Numbered from the stretch's first letter, positions 10,222 through 21,121 are shown. The stretch is DNA of 64,000 nt from Pectobacterium peruviense (GCF_002847345.1 NZ_LXFV01000022.1:1-64000), one strand, 5' to 3'. Numbers and translations are program-made. The notes: generated by a model from the letters alone, not told the origin.

Positions 10222-10938
10222 ATGCTGAAAACCATAATCATCGATGACGAACAGCTGGCACGCGAAGAGCTCAGCCTGCTATTGGAAAATGAATCTGATA
10301 TCACCATCATTGCACAGTGCAGCAATGCGCTAGAGGCAATACCCGCAATCCACCGGTTGCAGCCGGATGTGATTTTTCTGGATATACAGATGCCAAAGGT
10401 CAGCGGGTTAGAGCTGGTTGCAATGCTGGATCCAGAAAATATGCCTTACGTCGTCTTCGTGACAGCCTATGATGAATACGCAGTAAGAGCATTTGAAGAA
10501 CATGCTTTTGACTATTTGCTAAAACCACTGGATGCACAGCGGCTGAGTAAAACGCTAAACCGTCTACGCCGCGGCACAAGTGTAAATAAAAACGTACAGA
10601 TAATTTCAGAACCCTTACTCCGCCATATTCCCTGCAACGGACACAATCGTATTTTTTTGCTCAAGATTGAGGAAGTCGAGTATCTTTGTTCGGAACTCAG
10701 TGGCGTGCACGTAGTGGGAGTCAGCCAGTCTGGCTACACCCAACTTTCACTGAAAACACTGGAAGAGAAAACGCCTTTTGTCCGTTGCCATCGTCAATAT
10801 ATGGTTAACACAGAGCAACTGAAAGAAATCCAGCTAATGGAAAACGGCGCAGCAGAAGTGCTGACACATACGGGGAAACATATCCCCGTCAGTCGCCGCT
10901 ACCTCAAGCTACTGAAAGAAAAGCTGGGCATCGCCTGA
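10222..10938 (+). CDS. btsR: LytTR-family response regulator, BtsR/YehT-like
   Basis: Two-component response regulator: an N-terminal receiver domain (1-120) with the acidic pair DDE, phosphoacceptor aspartate in FLDIQMP near residue 54 and lysine in LLKPLD, then a C-terminal LytTR DNA-binding domain (about 140-238). 238 residues. The sequence follows E. coli BtsR, which with the kinase BtsS controls a pyruvate transporter. No histidine kinase gene is adjacent here, so the partner must be encoded elsewhere. Start supported by the AAGGGGGAAGG ribosome-binding site. The exact symbol is likely but not certain. Confidence 0.82.
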   Translation: MLKTIIIDDEQLAREELSLLLENESDITIIAQCSNALEAIPAIHRLQPDVIFLDIQMPKVSGLELVAMLDPENMPYVVFVTAYDEYAVRAFEEHAFDYLLKPLDAQRLSKTLNRLRRGTSVNKNVQIISEPLLRHIPCNGHNRIFLLKIEEVEYLCSELSGVHVVGVSQSGYTQLSLKTLEEKTPFVRCHRQYMVNTEQLKEIQLMENGAAEVLTHTGKHIPVSRRYLKLLKEKLGIA

Positions 10939-10983
10939 TAACGATGTTCATTCAGGCCAATGGCCGCAAATATTAAAGGTTTG

Positions 10984-11334
10984 ATGATGAAATACAGTTA
11001 TGTCTTGGCTGTAATTCTTTTAATGACAGCATGCCAAAGCAACACACCGTCGCTACCGGCTAAAAGCGAGTCAGGATTCTGGTATGAAGCTGGTTACCAG
11101 GATGCGACCTCTGGCATGGTCGTAAAAGACGATGGCACCTTGCAGGAATGGTTTGGTAATCCACAGGTTGACCGTGACACCTACCTGCGCGGTTATCAGG
11201 CAGGGCAATTGGCTTTTTGTCGTGCAGATAACATGGAAGAATGGGGAAAAGCAGGGAAAAACTTTCCCGCCAGCTGCGATGGCGTAGAAGCAGCGGAGAC
11301 ACTGCGAACCCACTGGCAACAGAATCTACCTTAA
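10984..11334 (+). CDS. yfiL: YfiL-like DUF2799 lipoprotein
   Basis: Small predicted lipoprotein with signal peptide and lipobox LMTACQS. The mature part has the DUF2799 pattern (YEAGYQDATSG, RDTYLRGYQAGQ, CRADN, FPASC) with two conserved cysteines. Length about 116 residues from the start at 10984, preceded by AAAGGT. It resembles E. coli YfiL, the gene next to aroF in that species, but here the yfiRNB genes do not follow. Function unknown. Confidence 0.75.
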   Translation: MMKYSYVLAVILLMTACQSNTPSLPAKSESGFWYEAGYQDATSGMVVKDDGTLQEWFGNPQVDRDTYLRGYQAGQLAFCRADNMEEWGKAGKNFPASCDGVEAAETLRTHWQQNLP

Positions 11335-11591
11335 CATCTTCCTGAATAACGATGATCCATACTAATACGCAACGTAGCTGATAGAAAGCTAGGACTCATC
11401 GCATCTGGTAACAATTCCACTCACTTTTGTACTCGCACAGAAATACGCCAGACATACCTCGCCCCTATCATTGCCAACATGAATAATCACATTAAGTTAT
11501 TAACAATCTAATGTTGGGATAACGAAAGCTCATAGGTCACTTCGAGTTAATCCCATTATTCCTGATAGCGATTATATTATGGAGTGCTCAC

Positions 11592-12530
11592 ATGCTCGGT
11601 TCAAACAAGCCTCATAACGCGTCTCTGAATAGTAGCCCAAGACTCTTGTCACACGATACCTCATCAAAAGAAAGCCATGATGAACGGGTCGCGGCGGTAA
11701 AAAACAAAATTCTCGAGTCAGGCGTTCACCTCGGGATTTCCGTAGAAGAACAGTTGGCGCTTCTGGATGCTTTTTCCCATCTTGAGTTAGGTCAGTTTTT
11801 ACTAAAACACCATGGGCTAAATGCGTACTGGACACATAATGTGATAACACATAGGCCAGATCGCTATGTTAATCCACTCGAAGAAATCATCTACACACAG
11901 TTACCCAGCGTTTTGGCAACACGTGAACGATTCGGTATTTTCCAGCGCCTGCTTCAAGAGCTCTTGCGCCCCGACGCCATCATGGTATCCGTCCCCTGCG
12001 GCGTCATGGCAGATTTACTGCTGCTGGATTATACGCGGCATCGAGATGTGAAATTAATCGGGATCGATCTGGATAAACAAGCGCTGGAAGAAGCGTATAA
12101 ACTTGCCAGTCAGCAAGGGTTAGAAAACCAGATATCATTGGTTCTTGCTGATGCCTGGACAATTGATCTAGCAGCACAAGCCGATGTGATTACCAGCAAT
12201 GGACTCAATGTTTATGAGCAAGATGATGACAAAGTCACTGAGCTTTACCGCGTGTTCTACTCTGGATTGAAGCCAGGAGGCACGCTGATAACCAGCTTTA
12301 TGACACCGCCCCCTACGCTGTCGCAAGATTCCCCATGGGCAAGCTCTGACCCGAAATTGCTAGCACTTCAGTATGTACTTTTCTCGCGCATTATTGGCGC
12401 AACATGGACAGCATTTCGTACCCACAAACAAACACAGTCGCAGTTAGAGCAGGCCGGATTCACAGACATTCAGTTTATAAACGATCGTATGCACATGTAT
12501 CCAACAGTTATCGCGAATAAACCTTTCTGA
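11592..12530 (+). CDS. Class I SAM-dependent methyltransferase
   Basis: 312 residues. The Rossmann SAM-binding domain starts near residue 130 with SVPCGVMADLLLLD in motif I, followed by LIGIDLDKQAL (acidic ribose-binding residue) and LVLADAW. The N-terminal 120 residues have no recognised fold. Substrate unknown. The gene stands alone between yfiL and a terminator, so context gives no pathway. Start chosen at the ATG after GGAGTG. A C-terminal segment with MHMYPTVIANKP completes the domain. Confidence 0.8.
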   Translation: MLGSNKPHNASLNSSPRLLSHDTSSKESHDERVAAVKNKILESGVHLGISVEEQLALLDAFSHLELGQFLLKHHGLNAYWTHNVITHRPDRYVNPLEEIIYTQLPSVLATRERFGIFQRLLQELLRPDAIMVSVPCGVMADLLLLDYTRHRDVKLIGIDLDKQALEEAYKLASQQGLENQISLVLADAWTIDLAAQADVITSNGLNVYEQDDDKVTELYRVFYSGLKPGGTLITSFMTPPPTLSQDSPWASSDPKLLALQYVLFSRIIGATWTAFRTHKQTQSQLEQAGFTDIQFINDRMHMYPTVIANKPF

Positions 12531-12682
12531 GCAGGGTAGGAAATTGGCACCAACGCGATACGTTGATCGCCGTAACCGATCAATATCGGAAAATTGATCT
12601 GTATAAACGTTTATAAAATAACCACATCTGATGTCATCATGATGCTGAAATTCAAACAATAATGATGGCATCAGGGAAAGCG

Positions 12683-12710
12683 AAGCCCACCAAAGATGGT
12701 GGGCTTTTTA
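12683..12710. terminator. Terminator after the methyltransferase gene
   Basis: Stem AAGCCCACCA / TGGTGGGCTT with an AAGA loop and a T run on the plus strand, about 150 bp after the stop codon. Confidence 0.75.
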
Positions 12711-12780
12711 CTGTCATAATAGTGTTCAGGCACCGGTTAGGGATAAAATGGCGGCACTAATTAACCGCCATAAAAATGCT

Positions 12781-13248
12781 CTAATTTACAAATACACAAT
12801 TACGACCGGCTGGAGCACCAATAATACGCGTTACACTTTCACATCTAACAACAATCTTCTGTCCTTTCTTTAAAGAGATCGCCGTTGATTTCTCTGAATC
12901 GATAATATGCATCATTGCAGGAAGAAACTCATTACTAGTTTTTAATTGAACAATAATAGCGTCGGTAAAATCCTTATCAATAGATTGTACTGTGCCTGAT
13001 ATTTCTACAATCTTCCCTTTCATTTTTTCATCTATAGCAACTTCATTCTCTTCATAAGCGTTGAACAATCCGCTAGCAGTAGTCTTATAAACCTCTGGCG
13101 CTTTACTTTCTGGCACAGGAGTACTTACAGCGTTACTCACAGAAGCGTTAGATTCACTACCTTTGTTTGCTTTTTTGTCATCTGCGAAATAACCAATAAC
13201 AATTAAAGCAACAAAAATATAAAGTACCCACTTAAAAAACTTCTTCAT
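12781..13248 (-). CDS. Membrane-anchored OB-fold (tRNA_anti-like) protein
   Basis: 155 residues. An N-terminal lysine-rich start and one hydrophobic helix (about 8-22) form a signal anchor, followed by a Ser/Pro/Ala-rich linker. From about residue 60 it carries an OB-fold of the tRNA_anti-like type (AYEENEVAIDEKMKGKIVEISGT, IVQLKTS, LKKGQKIVVRCE), probably outside the cytoplasm. Proteins of this shape are common in accessory regions and of unknown role. AT-rich composition unlike the neighbours. Its ATG overlaps the stop of the broken gene upstream (TAATG), so it was translated from a shared mRNA. Confidence 0.65.
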   Translation of the reverse strand: MKKFFKWVLYIFVALIVIGYFADDKKANKGSESNASVSNAVSTPVPESKAPEVYKTTASGLFNAYEENEVAIDEKMKGKIVEISGTVQSIDKDFTDAIIVQLKTSNEFLPAMMHIIDSEKSTAISLKKGQKIVVRCESVTRIIGAPAGRNCVFVN

Positions 13249-13533
13249 TACATATCCCTGAGTAATACAACTTTTTTAGTTTCCATCACAACCCCCAGAA
13301 GGGTTACCTTATCAATATCACATTCAAAACTTATTGTTTCACCCGTAATATTAATTCTTTTATCAGGAAGAACGGCAACAGTATAAACGTCGTAACTCCC
13401 ATCAATATCAAGTAACCATAAGCCATTACTTGATTTTTTTGCTAAAATCGATCATCCAAGAGTAATTCACCTTTCCAACGAGCCTTGAATCATTACCGAC
13501 AGAAGAAATGAAGTCAGGTTCCAAAGACCAATA
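13248..13533 (-). pseudogene. Frameshifted gene remnant upstream of the OB-fold gene
   Basis: Two adjoining open stretches on the minus strand join through a seven-base homopolymer (13434-13440). The upstream part reads YWSLEPDFISSVGNDSRLVG and continues to MIDFSKK. The downstream part, in another frame, reads SSNGLWLLDIDGSYDVYTVA and ends METKKVVLLRDM. Neither has a start codon, and a stop lies before 13533, so the gene is 5'-truncated and frameshifted. The tail vaguely recalls S24-type phage repressors, but I cannot assign it. A homopolymer sequencing error would restore only one frame, not the missing start. Confidence 0.5.
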
Positions 13534-13750
13534 TTAATTAGCTCACCGGATACTCAAACAAAACAACTCCAGCAGGTAGTCACCGAACTAACTATCACGT
13601 TAAAACAATTACTACGTGCAATAATGGACTGTCGTTATAATCAAACCAGAGAGCCTTATTCGTAACTGGCTCTCTGACGGAACTATCATACTCGTCCCTG
13701 CAAGTACCTGAGATGTCTTTTATCTATCTTTTCTCTGCCGCCACTCAGAC
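13534..13750. other. Gene-free interval before the rplS terminator
   Basis: No reading frame with a plausible start, no tRNA-like structure and no clear promoter found. AT-rich, continuous with the remnant to its left. Confidence 0.5.
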
Positions 13751-13780
13751 AAAAAAAAGCCTAGCAATTTCGCTAGGCAT
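13751..13780 (-). terminator. Terminator of the rpsP-rimM-trmD-rplS operon
   Basis: On the minus strand GCCTAGC / GCTAGGC around a six-base loop followed by eight T, 40 bp after the rplS stop. Confidence 0.88.
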
Positions 13781-13820
13781 TTTAAAAATAACAACTTTCG
13801 GATGTTGCGAAAGCGCTATC

Positions 13821-14183
<363 letters not shown>

Positions 14184-14230
14184 CTAGGTAAACTGATAGT
14201 TGGGTTCGCGCAGTAAACTGGCGTAACCAC

Positions 14231-14986
14231 CTAATACTCTTGTTGCTCAGACTGATATTCACGTTGGAATTCAGCCAGCAACCTTGTTTGCTCGTCAGTC
14301 AGAGCTAGGCTTTTCAGAAGTTCAGGTCTTCTAAGCCAGGTTCGGCCCAGCGACTGCTTCAATCGCCAGCGGCGTATTTCCGCATGGTTGCCAGACAGTA
14401 GTACTGCCGGAACGTCCATGCCTTCCAGTATTTCAGGGCGAGTGAAATGAGGACAATCCAGCAATCCGTCGGCAAAAGAATCTTCTTCTGCTGAAGCCTG
14501 ATGTCCCAGAACGCCCGGTATAAAGCGGGCGACGGAGTCAATCAGGGTCATCGCTGGCAGTTCCCCACCGCTGAGTACGTAATCCCCTATAGACCATTCT
14601 TCATCGATCTCGGTTTTAATTACGCGCTCATCAATCCCTTCGTACCGTCCACAGACCAGAATCATCTTCTGGTTCGTAGCAAGTTGACGTACGCCTTGCT
14701 GATCTAATTTACGGCCCTGAGGTGATAAATAAATCACTCTCGCGCCTTCGCCTGCCGCTGCTTTTGCTGCGTGGATCGCATCCCGTAAAGGTTGCACCAT
14801 CATCAGCATACCGGGGCCGCCGCCATAAGGCCTATCGTCCACGGTGCGATGCCGATCGTAAGTGAAGTCGCGAGGACTCCAATACTGTACGTTCAGCAGG
14901 CCATTTTTAACTGCCCGGCCAGTGACTCCGTAATCAGTAATTGCCCGGAACATCTCTGGAAACAGGCTAATCACCCCAATCCACAT
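14231..14986 (-). CDS. trmD: tRNA (guanine37-N1)-methyltransferase TrmD
   Basis: Methylates G37 next to the anticodon of tRNAs reading CNN/UNN-type codons, preventing +1 frameshifting. It is a SPOUT-class trefoil-knot enzyme. 251 residues from the conserved start [13 protein letters not shown], chosen over an upstream in-frame ATG at 15043 because E. coli TrmD starts here and the longer form would overlap rimM. Motifs [23 protein letters not shown] and [11 protein letters not shown] form the SAM-binding knot. Third gene of the rpsP operon. Confidence 0.96.
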   Translation of the reverse strand: MWIGVISLFPEMFRAITDYGVTGRAVKNGLLNVQYWSPRDFTYDRHRTVDDRPYGGGPGMLMMVQPLRDAIHAAKAAAGEGARVIYLSPQGRKLDQQGVRQLATNQKMILVCGRYEGIDERVIKTEIDEEWSIGDYVLSGGELPAMTLIDSVARFIPGVLGHQASAEEDSFADGLLDCPHFTRPEILEGMDVPAVLLSGNHAEIRRWRLKQSLGRTWLRRPELLKSLALTDEQTRLLAEFQREYQSEQQEY

Positions 14987-15024
14987 AGCTTCGTTCCGTT
15001 GGATACTACTGGTCGATTCAGAGT

Positions 15025-15573
15025 TCAAAAACCAGGGTCCCAATCTACTTCAACAGTCTGAGCAGAAAGGTCGACGCGCTTAACAACCTGTTCGGTGAGG
15101 AACGGAACCAGCCGCTCCTTGACTCCGAAGGCATCTTTCAGGTTAGCCTTTATCACCATCACATCATTCGAGCCGGTTTCCATCATGTCGATGATTTTAC
15201 CCAACTCATAACCTGTTACGGTCACGACCTGACAGCCAATAAGATCCTTCCAGTAATAATCACCTTCACCCAGATCGGGCAGTTGTGACGAATCTACGAC
15301 AATTTCACAATTGGTCAGTAAATTAGCCGCATCACGGTCATCAGCACCTTTCACTTTGATGATCAGATCCTGATTGTGATACTTCCAGCCTTCAATCTCG
15401 ACAAGCTGCCAACCGCTTTTACTCTGGATAAACCAAGGTTGATAATCAAAAATGCTATCGGCATCTTCGGTGGATGAAAACACTCTGAGCCAACCTCGGA
15501 TGCCATACGCCGACCCAATTTTCCCCATCACAATCGGGTTAACGGGAGGTTTTGGACTAAGTTGATTGCTCAT
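15025..15573 (-). CDS. rimM: Ribosome maturation factor RimM
   Basis: Binds S19 and assists maturation of the 30S head. About 182 residues from ATG 15573 (MSNQLSPK), which matches the E. coli protein. An in-frame ATG three codons upstream is also possible. N-terminal RimM barrel ([19 protein letters not shown]) and C-terminal PRC-barrel ([23 protein letters not shown]). It lies 18 bp after rpsP. Confidence 0.96.
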   Translation of the reverse strand: MSNQLSPKPPVNPIVMGKIGSAYGIRGWLRVFSSTEDADSIFDYQPWFIQSKSGWQLVEIEGWKYHNQDLIIKVKGADDRDAANLLTNCEIVVDSSQLPDLGEGDYYWKDLIGCQVVTVTGYELGKIIDMMETGSNDVMVIKANLKDAFGVKERLVPFLTEQVVKRVDLSAQTVEVDWDPGF

Positions 15574-15591
15574 TATCACCACCGCAACAGA

Positions 15592-15840
15592 TTATGCTGC
15601 TTTTTTAGCGTCTTTGATCAGCGAAGATACGCGATCAGACACAGTTGCACCCAGACCAAGCCAATGCTCGATACGGTCCAGATCCAGACGCAGGGCTTCT
15701 GCTTGACCAGCTGCGATTGGGTTGAAGAAACCTACGCGCTCGATGAAACGACCATCACGCGCATTGCGGCTGTCGGTCACGACTACTTGATAGAAAGGGC
15801 GTTTTTTCGCGCCGCCACGTGCCAAACGAATTGTTACCAT
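15592..15840 (-). CDS. rpsP: 30S ribosomal protein S16
   Basis: 82 residues, the E. coli length. Assembly protein of the 30S body. Starts [18 protein letters not shown] as in other enterobacteria. First gene of the operon, with a promoter at 15918-15945 and a strong leader hairpin at 15866-15895. Confidence 0.98.
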   Translation of the reverse strand: MVTIRLARGGAKKRPFYQVVVTDSRNARDGRFIERVGFFNPIAAGQAEALRLDLDRIEHWLGLGATVSDRVSSLIKDAKKAA

Positions 15841-15865
15841 AACATCCTCTTTAGTGAATAAAACA

Positions 15866-15895
15866 ACTGGGCCCCATCGAGGAACGGAGCCCAGT
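15866..15895 (-). promoter_or_regulatory. Leader hairpin in the rpsP operon mRNA
   Basis: Ten-base stem ACTGGGCTCC / GGGGCCCAGT (one G-U pair) with a ten-base loop, between the rpsP promoter and its start codon, followed by TTGTTTTATT. It could act as an attenuator, or as a terminator for read-through from ffh. Confidence 0.6.
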
Positions 15896-15917
15896 ATGTC
15901 ATATAAAAAGCCCGAAA

Positions 15918-15945
15918 ATTTTACTCATTTTGGCGCAAAAAGCAA
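15918..15945 (-). promoter_or_regulatory. Candidate promoter of the rpsP operon
   Basis: Minus-strand TTGCTT (15940-15945) and TAAAAT (15918-15923) with a 16-bp spacer, about 75 bp upstream of rpsP and downstream of ffh. Confidence 0.6.
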
Positions 15946-15997
15946 TCTAAAGCGTATAATCTCGCCAAGAGTTTCTCTGCACCATCGGTTTTGAAGG

Positions 15998-17359
15998 TTA
16001 ACGCCCCGGGAATCCTGGTGGCATCATCCCTTTCATGCCGCGCATCATTTTCGCCAAGCCGCCGTTTTTCATCTTCTTCATCATTCGCTGCATGTCATCA
16101 AATTGCTTCAGAAGACGGTTCACATCCTGCACCTGCATGCCAGAACCCTGTGCGATACGACGTTTACGCGAACCTTTGATAATCTCGGGTTTAGCACGCT
16201 CTTGGATCGTCATCGAATTAATGATCGCCTCCATACGCACCAGCACCTTGTCATCCATTTGCGATTTAACATTATCAGGCAGTTGGCCCATGCCAGGCAT
16301 TTTACTCATCATGCTCGCCATGCCGCCCATGTTGCGCATCTGCTTAAGCTGATCCAGGAAATCGGTCAAATCGAATCCGTCGCCCTTCTTCAGCTTCTTG
16401 GCCAGCTTCTCTGCCTGTGTACGATCCACCTTGCTTTCAATATCTTCAATCAGTGAAAGCACATCGCCCATGCCAAGAATGCGTGATGCGACGCGATCGG
16501 GATAGAATGGCTCTAGCGCTTCGGTTTTTTCGCCGACACCAAGGAATTTAATCGGCTTGCCAGTAATATGGCGGATAGATAACGCCGCACCGCCGCGGGC
16601 ATCACCATCAATTTTGGTGAGGATCACACCGGTCAGTGGCAGCGCTTCATTAAAGGCTTTCGCCGTATTCGCTGCATCCTGCCCCGTCATGGCATCAACC
16701 ACAAACAGCGTTTCAACCGGCTTAATCGCCGCATGAACCTGCTTGATTTCATCCATCATCGCGTCATCGACGTGGAGACGACCGGCGGTATCGACCAACA
16801 GGACATCGTAGAATTTCAACTTAGCGTGTTGTAACGCACGTTCTACGATAGCAAGTGGCTTCTCCTGCGCATCAGACGGGAAGAAATCGACACCTACCTG
16901 CTGTGCCAGCGTTTCCAACTGTTTAATCGCCGCAGGGCGATAAACGTCAGCAGAAACCACCAGCACTTTTTTCTTCTGCTTTTCACGCAGGAACTTACCC
17001 AGTTTGCCCACACTGGTCGTTTTACCTGCACCTTGTAGACCCGCCATCAGGACCACCGCAGGCGGCTGAGCGGCAAGGTTCAGCTCGGCATTAATTTCAC
17101 CCATTGCGCTGACAAGTTCGTTTTTAACAATCTTGACGAACTCTTGACCCGGCGTCAGGCTTTTGTTGACGTCATGTCCCACAGCACGTTCTTTTACGCG
17201 ATTGATAAAATCACGCACCACGGGTAACGCTACGTCGGCTTCCAGCAATGCCATACGCACTTCACGCAGCGTTTCTTTAATGTTTTCTTCAGTCAACCGC
17301 CCGCGGCCGCTGATATTGCGCAATGTGCGCGAGAGTCGATCGGTTAAATTTTCAAACAT
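15998..17359 (-). CDS. ffh: Signal recognition particle protein Ffh
   Basis: GTPase that with 4.5S RNA delivers nascent inner membrane proteins to FtsY. 453 residues, as in E. coli. N domain (1-90), G domain with G1 GLQGAGKTT near 107, DTAGR and TKIDG motifs, and a methionine-rich M domain (from about 300) ending MMPPGFPGR that binds signal peptides and RNA. Divergent from ypjD. Confidence 0.98.
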   Translation of the reverse strand: MFENLTDRLSRTLRNISGRGRLTEENIKETLREVRMALLEADVALPVVRDFINRVKERAVGHDVNKSLTPGQEFVKIVKNELVSAMGEINAELNLAAQPPAVVLMAGLQGAGKTTSVGKLGKFLREKQKKKVLVVSADVYRPAAIKQLETLAQQVGVDFFPSDAQEKPLAIVERALQHAKLKFYDVLLVDTAGRLHVDDAMMDEIKQVHAAIKPVETLFVVDAMTGQDAANTAKAFNEALPLTGVILTKIDGDARGGAALSIRHITGKPIKFLGVGEKTEALEPFYPDRVASRILGMGDVLSLIEDIESKVDRTQAEKLAKKLKKGDGFDLTDFLDQLKQMRNMGGMASMMSKMPGMGQLPDNVKSQMDDKVLVRMEAIINSMTIQERAKPEIIKGSRKRRIAQGSGMQVQDVNRLLKQFDDMQRMMKKMKNGGLAKMMRGMKGMMPPGFPGR

Positions 17360-17528
17360 ATCTCATGCTCAACGTAAGACAGGCCGCCAGCGCGACACGA
17401 ATGGAAGAGATTATACACAAAAGCGGGAACGATCTCAGCGCTGCTGACGGAGAACTGTTGGTACCCACGACGACTAACGCTATACTGATTCTCTATTTTA
17501 CCTAGTTGATATTTAATAACCTATTTGT

Positions 17529-18323
17529 ATGTCTGTTTTCGCTATTGTGGCGCTTGCCGCCTACACACTCAGCCTCGGACTGATTATCCCCAGTCTGCTG
17601 CGCAAGAACAGTGCATATCGTCGGCTGGCAATACTCTCGGCCAGCGCTGCGCTAATCTGCCATGCGGTGGCGCTTTATCAACGCATTTTCGATGTTCAGG
17701 CGGGTCAAAACCTTAGTCTGTTGAATATCGGTTCGCTTGTCAGCCTCATTATTTGTACGGTTATGACGATTGTCGCAGCACGCGATCGCGGCTGGTTTAT
17801 TCTCCCTATCGTCTACACCTTTGCGCTGATCAATCTCGCCTTCGCCAGCTTCATGCCAAGTGAGTTTATTACGCATCTGGAAGCGTCACCGGGGTTGATG
17901 ATCCATATCGGCCTGGCGCTGTTCTCCTATGCAACCTTGCTGATTGCGGCACTTTATGCGCTCCAGCTTGCCTGGCTTGATTATCTGCTCAAGAACAAAA
18001 AACTCGGTTTTGCCGCTGACATGCCGCCGCTGATGGGCATTGAACGTAAGATGTTTCACATCACGCAGATTGGCGTCATCCTGCTCACGCTGACGCTCTG
18101 TACCGGCTTGTTCTATATGGATAACCTCATCGATAACAAAGAGAACCTGCACAAAGCGGTGTTCTCCCTGTTTGCCTGGTTCATCTATATTCTATTGCTC
18201 TGGGGGCATTACCATGAAGGCTGGCGAGGTCGGCGCGTCGTCTGGTTTAGTCTAATTGGCGCACTGATGCTGACGCTTTCCTACTTTGGCAGCCGGGTTA
18301 TACAACATTTTCTCGCGGTCTGA
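17529..18323 (+). CDS. ypjD: Inner membrane protein YpjD (CcsA/ResC-like cytochrome c assembly family)
   Basis: 264 residues, eight predicted membrane helices, in the CcmC/CcsA haem-handling superfamily. The sequence aligns with E. coli YpjD, which sits next to ffh. Conserved helix residues include HIGLALFSYATLLIAALYA and the WGHYHEGWRGRR loop near the C-terminus. The biochemical role in E. coli is not settled. Downstream it meets luxS head-on over a shared terminator, whereas in E. coli other genes follow. Confidence 0.88.
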   Translation: MSVFAIVALAAYTLSLGLIIPSLLRKNSAYRRLAILSASAALICHAVALYQRIFDVQAGQNLSLLNIGSLVSLIICTVMTIVAARDRGWFILPIVYTFALINLAFASFMPSEFITHLEASPGLMIHIGLALFSYATLLIAALYALQLAWLDYLLKNKKLGFAADMPPLMGIERKMFHITQIGVILLTLTLCTGLFYMDNLIDNKENLHKAVFSLFAWFIYILLLWGHYHEGWRGRRVVWFSLIGALMLTLSYFGSRVIQHFLAV

Positions 18324-18338
18324 CATGTTCAATAGCAC

Positions 18339-18371
18339 AAAAAAGAGAGCCCACTTTCGGCTCTCTTTTTT
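18339..18371. terminator. Bidirectional terminator between ypjD and luxS
   Basis: Stem AGAGAGCC / GGCTCTCT flanked by a run of A on the left and a run of T on the right; it serves both converging genes. Confidence 0.88.
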
Positions 18372-18390
18372 ATCTGTTCATACCCAAAAA

Positions 18391-18906
18391 CTAGATATGT
18401 AGCTCAGCCAGTTTATCTTTCGGCAGTGCCAGATCGTCATTTTGGTTGATACCAACATCGTGATCCAGAATATGCTGAGCGATTTCCTGTGCTTCTTCCA
18501 GTGAATGCATATCATAGGTGCCGCATTGGAATTCATTCAGTTCAGGGATTTTACGCTGGTCAGTCACTTTCAGAACGTCCGCCATCGCGGCTTTCCAGGA
18601 AGCAGCAACACGTTGCTCATCAGGCGTACCAATCAGGCTCATGTAGAAACCGGTACGGCATCCCATCGGAGAAATATCGATAATCTCAACGCCATCACCG
18701 TTTAAATGATTCCGCATGAAGCCAGCAAACAGGTGTTCTAGCGTATGAATGCCACGCTCAGGCATGACTTCGATGTTCGGACGGCAGAAACGCAGATCAA
18801 ATACCGTAATAGTGTCGCCATGAGGGGTTTTCATGGTTTTAGCGACCCGAACAGCAGGTGCAGCCATTCGAGTATGGTCAACGGTAAAGCTATCTAGTAA
18901 CGGCAT
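18391..18906 (-). CDS. luxS: S-ribosylhomocysteine lyase LuxS (AI-2 synthesis)
   Basis: Cleaves S-ribosylhomocysteine to homocysteine and DPD, the precursor of autoinducer 2, in the activated methyl cycle. 171 residues, the E. coli length. Metal ligands H54 and H58 with catalytic E57 lie in HTLEHL, and the catalytic cysteine region is in [17 protein letters not shown]-2 affects virulence and motility in several soft-rot strains (known for the genus). It is divergent from the micA RNA gene. Confidence 0.97.
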   Translation of the reverse strand: MPLLDSFTVDHTRMAAPAVRVAKTMKTPHGDTITVFDLRFCRPNIEVMPERGIHTLEHLFAGFMRNHLNGDGVEIIDISPMGCRTGFYMSLIGTPDEQRVAASWKAAMADVLKVTDQRKIPELNEFQCGTYDMHSLEEAQEIAQHILDHDVGINQNDDLALPKDKLAELHI

Positions 18907-18951
18907 AATGCCATCTCCTCATAGAAAAAATTCATTTTTTCTCGTTTCCGG

Positions 18952-18979
18952 GAAACTTTTCCTTTTTATGCGAGTCTGA
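18952..18979 (+). promoter_or_regulatory. Sigma-E promoter of micA
   Basis: GAAACTT (18952-18958) and GTCTGA (18974-18979) with a 15-bp spacer, ending 6 bp before the expected MicA 5' end. It matches the sigma-E consensus (GGAACTT / GTCnnA) and the E. coli micA promoter layout. Confidence 0.8.
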
Positions 18980-18985
18980 CTTACT

Positions 18986-19056
18986 GAAAGACGCGCATTT
19001 ATTATCATCCCTATTAGAGATGTTTATTTGGCCACAGTTTCTGTGGCCTTTTCTTT

Positions 19057-19058
<2 letters not shown>
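18986..19058 (+). ncRNA. micA: Small regulatory RNA MicA
   Basis: The 5' end GAAAGACGCGCATTTATTAT is nearly identical to E. coli MicA, the Hfq-dependent, sigma-E-induced RNA that represses ompA and other outer membrane porin mRNAs. The location between luxS and gshA is also the E. coli one. The RNA ends in an intrinsic terminator GGCCACAG-TTT-CTGTGGCC (19030-19048) followed by TTTTCTTTTT. Length about 73 nt. The 3' T run touches the gshA stop codon on the other strand. Confidence 0.92.
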
Positions 19059-20625
<1,567 letters not shown>

Positions 20626-20692
20626 TTAAAATGTAATGGTTGTAAGCATAATTGAAACTCAGCAGCACTCACCAGTTTGCATTGCAACCTGG

Positions 20693-21121
20693 CTAAGACC
20701 ACCACGCCATACCCTGTAACGTTATACCTGCTAATACGATATATCGTAGCGCTTTTCCAATTCCGATAAAAACCGCCGATTTCACCCAGGGCATACGTAA
20801 CCAACCCGCTAACACGCACAATAAATCGCCTACTACCGGCACCCAGCTAAATAACAGCGCAGCGCAACCATAGCGCTGTAACCAGCGCATGGCCACCGTA
20901 TACCCAGCTTGTTGTTTTGGTTGAGGGAGTAAGCGCCCTATAAAAATATTTGTTAACCCACCCAGCGTATTTCCTACCGTTGCTACTGTGATCAACAGGT
21001 AGGGCTTTGCGCTGTCAGCCAGCAATAATGTCACCAGCAGAACTTCCGAACTGCCGGGCAACAATGTTGCGCTGAGCAGGCTACTCCAGAAAAGAGAAAA
21101 AACGGCCCAGAACTCACTCAC
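20693..21121 (-). CDS. yqaA: Inner membrane protein YqaA (DedA/VTT family)
   Basis: 142 residues with four hydrophobic segments and a DedA-like pattern (LLPGSSEVLLVTLL, GNTLGGLTNIFIGR, FSWVPVVGDLLCVLAGWLRM). Family members are thought to act in lipid or membrane homeostasis; the role of YqaA is unknown. Overlaps yqaB by 4 bp (ATGA), so the two are translationally coupled, as in E. coli. Confidence 0.9.
   Translation of the reverse strand: MSEFWAVFSLFWSSLLSATLLPGSSEVLLVTLLLADSAKPYLLITVATVGNTLGGLTNIFIGRLLPQPKQQAGYTVAMRWLQRYGCAALLFSWVPVVGDLLCVLAGWLRMPWVKSAVFIGIGKALRYIVLAGITLQGMAWWS

Noticed and set aside
14987-15043. Longer N-terminus for TrmD
   Set aside because: It would overlap rimM, and the conserved TrmD start is at 14986.
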